10,028 nucleotides of DNA from Chloroflexota bacterium. GTDB taxonomy: Bacteria; Chloroflexota; Limnocylindria; Limnocylindrales; CSP1-4. How positions within the stretch are numbered: the stretch's first letter is position 1; each line of letters starts with the position of its first letter. The position numbers and the translations under genes were made by a program. This document shows, in pieces, positions 7,420 through 10,028 of the stretch. The DNA lies in contig JADGQH010000104.1 of NCBI GenBank assembly GCA_017881985.1, forward strand, positions 1-10,028, given 5' to 3'. Under the pieces are notes generated by a model that worked only from the letters and a program-made list of their open reading frames with translations, was not told the origin of the DNA and searched no databases.

Positions 7420-7740
7420 ATGGCAAGGTACCTCTACAGCCTGCAGTACACGAAGGCGGGCCTCGAAGGCACCGTCAAAGAGGGGTTCCGCAAGCGCGAG
7501 GACTTCTTCCGCAAGACGGTCAAGGGGCTCGGCGGCTCGACCGAGTCGGCCAACTGGGCCTACGGCGATACGGACATCTTCATCATCACCGACTTCCCGG
7601 AGGCGGAGGCCGCCACGAGCCTCGCGCTCGCGCTCGCGCTGACGGGCTCATTCCGGGTGACGACGACGCCGCTCCTGACCGCCAAGGACATGGACGCTGG
7701 CGCGAAGCGGATGCCCTCCTACCGAGCGCCGGGTACCTGA
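7420..7740 (+). CDS. GYD-domain protein
   Basis: A 106-residue cytoplasmic protein that is essentially one GYD domain, a small alpha/beta family of unknown function widespread in bacteria and archaea. Visible family features: an N-terminal strand with YT-x-x-G (YLYSLQYTKAGL, residues 4-15); an Arg/Lys-rich helix (20-36); GG at 38-39; a central G-x-x-D strand (YGDTDIFIITDFPE, 48-61), which corresponds to the GxYD motif naming the family; and an Ala/Leu-rich helix (62-75) followed by a last strand. The Tyr of GxYD is Thr here. The length is usual for the family. It stands alone: the genes on either side are on the opposite strand, so it is probably monocistronic. There is no basis for a biochemical role. 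Confidence 0.85.
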   Translation: MARYLYSLQYTKAGLEGTVKEGFRKREDFFRKTVKGLGGSTESANWAYGDTDIFIITDFPEAEAATSLALALALTGSFRVTTTPLLTAKDMDAGAKRMPSYRAPGT

Positions 7741-7778
7741 ACCTGGCGGGCCCCATTCTCGCCGCCCGGGCCGCAGTG

Positions 7779-7797
7779 CGACCGGACCGTCCGGTCG
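7779..7797. terminator. 19-nt dyad between convergent genes, possible terminator
   Basis: CGACCGGAC, one C, GTCCGGTCG: two perfect 9-bp arms around a central base. As RNA this can fold to an 8-bp GC-rich stem with a 3-nt loop. It begins 39 bp after the GYD stop and lies before the stop of the converging PH-like gene, which suits a bidirectional terminator. There is no T-tract on either side, so intrinsic termination is uncertain; the compact dyad could also be a protein-binding site. Confidence 0.4.
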
Positions 7798-7933
7798 GGT
7801 CAGGGCGGTGCCCGTCGACCCGAGGTCAGCGCACGCCGTCGACGCTCAGCACGCCACCCCTGTCGGCGGCCCCCACGCCATTGCCCACGACGGCGGGGTT
7901 CAAGGAGTAGCTCTCGCGTCCCGAGGCGGCTGC

Positions 7934-8308
7934 TCAGCGAGCAGGTCCGCTCGATGCCAGGGCCGCGACGGCCGCGTTGATCGCAGCCACGGTTTCGTCG
8001 GGGTTCTCGACCTCCACGATGAGTGCGGCGTAGTGCTCGTGGTCGAGTTCGATCTTCACCGCACGCTCGGGGTGGTGGACGTCCAGGAACCACCACCGCC
8101 CGTCGAAGAACGTGCCCGCTGCGACGACGCCCGGGAGTGAGGTGCCCCCAAGGCGTAGCCCATGCCGCTCGCGGAGGGCGTCCGGATCTTGCGAGGCGCC
8201 CCGGACATGGGTGAGGGGCACATCCACGCTGCTCCTGAGGGCGAGCACCTTGTCGAACCCCTCGACCACCACACGCAGGTGACCGTTCGTGATCTCGATC
8301 TCGGTCAT
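7934..8308 (-). CDS. small PH-like domain protein (hypothetical)
   Basis: A 124-residue soluble protein without signal peptide or membrane helix. The sequence suits a bacterial PH-like beta fold: an N-terminal strand pair with a VEGFDKVLALRSSVDVPLTHV stretch (15-35), a G-T-S-L-P-G motif at 55-60 followed by a G-T-F-F strand (65-68), a WWFLDV strand (72-77), a VKIEL strand (84-88), and an Asn-Pro-Asp capped C-terminal helix (102-120). The GTSLPG plus IEL...Y...VENP pattern recalls small bacterial PH-domain families that are usually annotated only as hypothetical. The ATG has GAGGAG (8313-8318) 4 nt upstream. It is divergent from the ROK regulator and convergent with GYD. Its function is unknown; the coding call is stronger than the fold call. 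Confidence 0.72.
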   Translation of the reverse strand: MTEIEITNGHLRVVVEGFDKVLALRSSVDVPLTHVRGASQDPDALRERHGLRLGGTSLPGVVAAGTFFDGRWWFLDVHHPERAVKIELDHEHYAALIVEVENPDETVAAINAAVAALASSGPAR

Positions 8309-8525
8309 GGTGCTCCTCGTCCCTCGCGGTGGTTTGGCGGCGATGTCTCGTCGACTCTAGCGCCGAGGGTTGCGGATCATGCGGGTCGGGCACGAGGAGC
8401 GATGAGGTGGCGGGCGAACACATGCCATGCGCGCCGGTGGCAGGCATCTCGAGGCGCTGCTGGTGCCGACGCATGGCAGCCGCGCAGACCGGGAGCATCG
8501 CGTCGACGGTCGGGTCCAGCACTTA

Positions 8526-8541
8526 GTCAAGGCTCTTGACA
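8526..8541 (+). promoter_or_regulatory. TTGACA -35 box embedded in a small inverted repeat
   Basis: TTGACA (8536-8541) is a perfect sigma-70 -35 hexamer. It overlaps the right arm of GTCAAG-GCT-CTTGAC (8526-8540), a perfect 6-bp inverted repeat with 3-nt spacer. A -10 element 16-18 nt downstream would fall at about 8558-8565, where I see no good TATAAT match, so the promoter call is partial. Repressor binding to the inverted repeat would block the -35 region. Confidence 0.45.
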
Positions 8542-8558
8542 ATGATGCTAGGCTCCCT

Positions 8559-8577
8559 TTGTCCAATGCATGGACAA
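8559..8577 (+). promoter_or_regulatory. candidate operator of the ROK regulator
   Basis: TTGTCCA, a 5-nt spacer, then TGGACAA: perfect 7-bp arms in a 19-nt dyad, a size and symmetry usual for a dimeric winged-helix repressor. It lies where the -10/start region of the TTGACA promoter would be. The right arm and the upstream inverted repeat share GACAATG (8538-8544 and 8573-8579, 35 nt apart), suggesting two related sites. Autoregulation is common among ROK repressors; binding here is inferred. Confidence 0.5.
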
Positions 8578-8587
8578 TGTCTCCTAC

Positions 8588-8591
8588 GGAG
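8588..8591 (+). promoter_or_regulatory. Shine-Dalgarno site deciding the ROK start
   Basis: GGAG within ACGGAGAG lies 9 nt before the in-frame GTG at 8601. The alternative ATG at 8577 has no Shine-Dalgarno site and overlaps the candidate operator. The other well-supported starts in this window mostly have clear sites, so GTG is preferred. Confidence 0.5.
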
Positions 8592-8600
8592 AGCGCCGCC

Positions 8601-9794
8601 GTGGAACGTCCGGCCAGGGCGACCAACCGCGAGACCCGCGAGCACAACGAGCGCCTGGTGCTCGCGACGATCTATGACCGCAGCCCGATCAGCCGAGCCG
8701 GCGTCGCCCGGCTCACGGGGCTGACGCGCACCTCGGTCTCCGATGTCGTCGAGGGGCTGCTCGCGTCGGGTATGTGCCGGGAGATCGGCCACGGACCGTC
8801 GACCGGGGGCAAGGCGCCCATCCTGATCGAGGTCCCCGGTGACGCTCGGCTGCTCGTAGGCGTGGACCTCGGCGACCAGGCCTTCACCGCTGCGATCGTC
8901 AACCTGCGCGGCTCGATCTTGCAGCGCGTGGACGTCCCGTCGGAGAACGCAGATGGCGACGAGGCCCTGCGCCTCGCAGTAGACGTCATCGAGCGGGTGA
9001 TGGGCCTGGCGGGAGGGCCTGCCCTTGGGGTCGGGATCGGCGTGCCCGGCCTCATCGACGCCCGGGCCGGCATGATCATCCAGTCCGTGGCCCGCGACTG
9101 GCGGATGCTGGCGTTGGGACGGATCCTCGAGGACCATCTCGGTCTGCCGGTCTACCTGGCAAACGATTGCCAGGCAGCCGTCCTGGCCGAGCATGTCTTC
9201 GGCGCGACCCGCGGTCCCAACCTGATCATGGTCAAGGCCGGACGAGGGATCGGGGCGGGCTTCGTGATCAATGGGGAGCCCTTCCTCGGTGACGGTTACG
9301 GGGCCGGCGAGATCGGCCACACGGTCGTGGACCCGTGTGGGCGCACGTGCCGCTGCGGCCGACGCGGCTGTCTCGAGACCGTTGCGAGCGTGCCTGCGGT
9401 CCTCGGCGACCTATCTGACCGGATCGGTCGTCCGGTCTCGCTCGGGGAGGCGCTGGATCGACACCAGCGTCGCGAGCCGCTCGCCCTCGAGGTCGTTCGA
9501 CGGGCAGGGGAGCAGCTCGGCTCGGCGCTGGGCGGTCTGGTCGACGCGCTGCACGTGCGCCGATTCGTGCTCGCCGGGGCCATGGCGGCGTTCGGCGAAC
9601 CCTGGATGGAGGCCGTGGCCTCGGCGGCCTCCGACCGGGCCCTCAGTGCGCTCGCCGCCGATACGACGTTCGAGCTGGGCGGAGTCGAGGACGTGGTGGT
9701 CCTCGGCGCCTCGGCCCTCTTGATGACCCGCGAGCTGGGGCTCACACTCCATCCGCACGGCTTGCCTGAGCGAGAGGGGGTGGGCGAGCGATAA
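8601..9794 (+). CDS. ROK-family transcriptional repressor
   Basis: A sugar-responsive DNA-binding repressor of the ROK (NagC/Mlc/XylR) type, 397 residues from GTG. Residues 15-65 form a winged helix-turn-helix: HNERLVLATIY, then SRAGVARLTG and TRTSVSDVVEGLLASG, with a GPSTGGKAP wing. The ROK domain follows from about 84: DLGDQAFTAAIV (89-100), VGIGVPGLID, AND with the catalytic-position Asp189, a GRGIGAGFVING loop, GEIGH ending at His240, and C-x-C-G-x2-G-C with Cys250, Cys252 and Cys257, the family zinc site. The ATP-binding D-x-G-G-T motif of ROK kinases is not kept (DLGD), so it is probably a sugar-sensing repressor without kinase activity. The alternative start ATG 8577 would add eight residues. 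A lipoprotein gene follows 95 bp downstream, the usual arrangement with a sugar ABC importer. Confidence 0.92.
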   Translation: MERPARATNRETREHNERLVLATIYDRSPISRAGVARLTGLTRTSVSDVVEGLLASGMCREIGHGPSTGGKAPILIEVPGDARLLVGVDLGDQAFTAAIVNLRGSILQRVDVPSENADGDEALRLAVDVIERVMGLAGGPALGVGIGVPGLIDARAGMIIQSVARDWRMLALGRILEDHLGLPVYLANDCQAAVLAEHVFGATRGPNLIMVKAGRGIGAGFVINGEPFLGDGYGAGEIGHTVVDPCGRTCRCGRRGCLETVASVPAVLGDLSDRIGRPVSLGEALDRHQRREPLALEVVRRAGEQLGSALGGLVDALHVRRFVLAGAMAAFGEPWMEAVASAASDRALSALAADTTFELGGVEDVVVLGASALLMTRELGLTLHPHGLPEREGVGER

Positions 9795-9823
9795 CTCACA
9801 CGGCTTGATGGGGGTCGGATAAT
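9795..9823 (+). promoter_or_regulatory. possible sigma-70 promoter of the lipoprotein gene
   Basis: CTCACA (9795-9800, four of six matches to TTGACA) is followed after 17 nt by GATAAT (9818-9823, five of six matches to TATAAT), one of the few AT-rich hexamers in the area. Transcription would start near 9830, giving a leader of about 60 nt. It begins immediately after the ROK stop codon. The TTGTCCA-type operator seen upstream of the ROK gene is not repeated here. Confidence 0.35.
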
Positions 9824-9875
9824 CACGGCCGGACCCAGCGGAGCCGCTCGTCACCCAACTTTCGTGGCAGTTCAC

Positions 9876-9884
9876 AGGAGGAGG
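9876..9884 (+). promoter_or_regulatory. strong Shine-Dalgarno site of the lipoprotein gene
   Basis: AGGAGGAGG lies 5 nt before a GTG start at 9890. It fixes this start in the absence of a nearby ATG and suggests high expression, as expected for a substrate-binding lipoprotein. Confidence 0.7.
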
Positions 9885-9889
9885 AACTC

Positions 9890-10028
9890 GTGGCAAGGAG
9901 TCTACGGACAACGTCCGCTCTGGCAGTCGTCGTGGCGATGCTGGTCGGCGCATGCGGAAGCAGCGCGTCGCCGGCACCGGCCGCGTCCGCCGCGGCGAGC
10001 GCAGCGGCTTCGGCCGCGGCCAGCGCAG
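9890..10028 (+). CDS. lipoprotein N-terminus, probably ABC substrate-binding protein (partial)
   Basis: The first 46 codons of a secreted lipoprotein that continues past the window. A basic start (MARSLRTT) leads into a hydrophobic core (ALAVVVAMLVG) and a lipobox V-G-A-C with the acylated Cys22. After GSS comes an Ala/Ser/Pro linker with a four-residue AAAS rhythm (SAAASAAASAAASA). The linker codons are not identical between units, so the pattern is kept at protein level rather than by slippage. Such linkers are common between the lipid anchor and the binding domain of sugar-binding proteins in high-GC Chloroflexota and Actinobacteria. Position just after a ROK regulator supports a sugar-binding protein of an ABC importer. 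The fold itself is outside the window, so the specific role is inference; the lipoprotein call is firm. Confidence 0.75.
   Translation, partial: MARSLRTTSALAVVVAMLVGACGSSASPAPAASAAASAAASAAASA

Larger units (their letters stand above)
8309..8600. other. divergent intergenic region upstream of the ROK regulator
   Basis: A 292-bp spacer between the PH-like gene (minus) and the ROK gene (plus). Its right end (8526-8577) is notably less GC-rich than the surroundings and holds a TTGACA hexamer and two inverted repeats. Left of that I see only the Shine-Dalgarno site of the PH-like gene and no recognisable structure. Open frames across it on the minus strand lack family-like sequence. Confidence 0.45.

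Noticed and set aside
7800..8522. 240-residue minus-strand frame covering the PH-like gene and the ROK spacer
   Set aside because: Only non-ATG start, no Shine-Dalgarno site, Arg/Pro/His-rich sequence, and it conflicts with the better supported 7934-8308 gene.
9812..9836. GGGTC ... GACCC stem after the ROK gene as a terminator
   Set aside because: Only a 5-bp core with a bulged extension and no T-tract; the loop contains the GATAAT hexamer, which fits a promoter better.

Overview
The window is high-GC (roughly 70%) bacterial DNA with short intergenic gaps and clear Shine-Dalgarno sites. The gene content is a SLC45-type MFS carrier, a DUF2339 membrane protein, an Asp-box propeller lipid- or membrane-anchored protein, a GYD protein, a ROK repressor, and a lipoprotein with an Ala/Ser linker. 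GC content, codon bias and the AAAS-type lipoprotein linker would fit a Chloroflexota lineage of the Limnocylindria type or a high-GC actinobacterium. That assignment is inference; there is no rRNA or marker gene to settle it. No mobile element, CRISPR array, tRNA or rRNA was seen, and I found no evidence for a defence or other new multi-gene system.

Layout. (1) At 1-486 on the minus strand is the N-terminal part of a secreted SGNH/GDSL hydrolase, cut by the window edge. (2) A divergent spacer at 487-700 leads to a plus-strand pair: an MFS transporter (701-2050) and, 23 bp later, a 1,210-residue DUF2339 membrane protein (2074-5706), probably co-transcribed. The membrane part of the DUF2339 protein is built from about five diverged copies of one module, and it carries an exact triple 15-bp repeat. 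(3) Converging on it, with 32 bp between stops, is a membrane-anchored protein with six Asp-box-like motifs (5739-7115, minus). (4) A divergent spacer at 7116-7419 leads to a GYD-domain protein (7420-7740, plus), which converges on a small PH-like protein (7934-8308, minus). A 19-nt dyad lies between them. (5) After another divergent spacer comes a ROK-family repressor (about 8601-9794, plus), whose upstream region holds a TTGACA box and two inverted repeats. Last is the start of a lipoprotein with its own possible promoter (9890 to the window end).

How the genes may work together. The ROK regulator followed by a lipoprotein with a flexible Ala/Ser linker is the usual opening of a sugar ABC-uptake locus, with the regulator sensing the sugar. 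The rest of that locus would lie beyond the right edge. The MFS carrier belongs to a family that includes sugar/proton symporters, but its substrate cannot be read here. The SGNH hydrolase and the propeller protein act outside the cytoplasm, while GYD, the PH-like protein and DUF2339 have no firm biochemical role.
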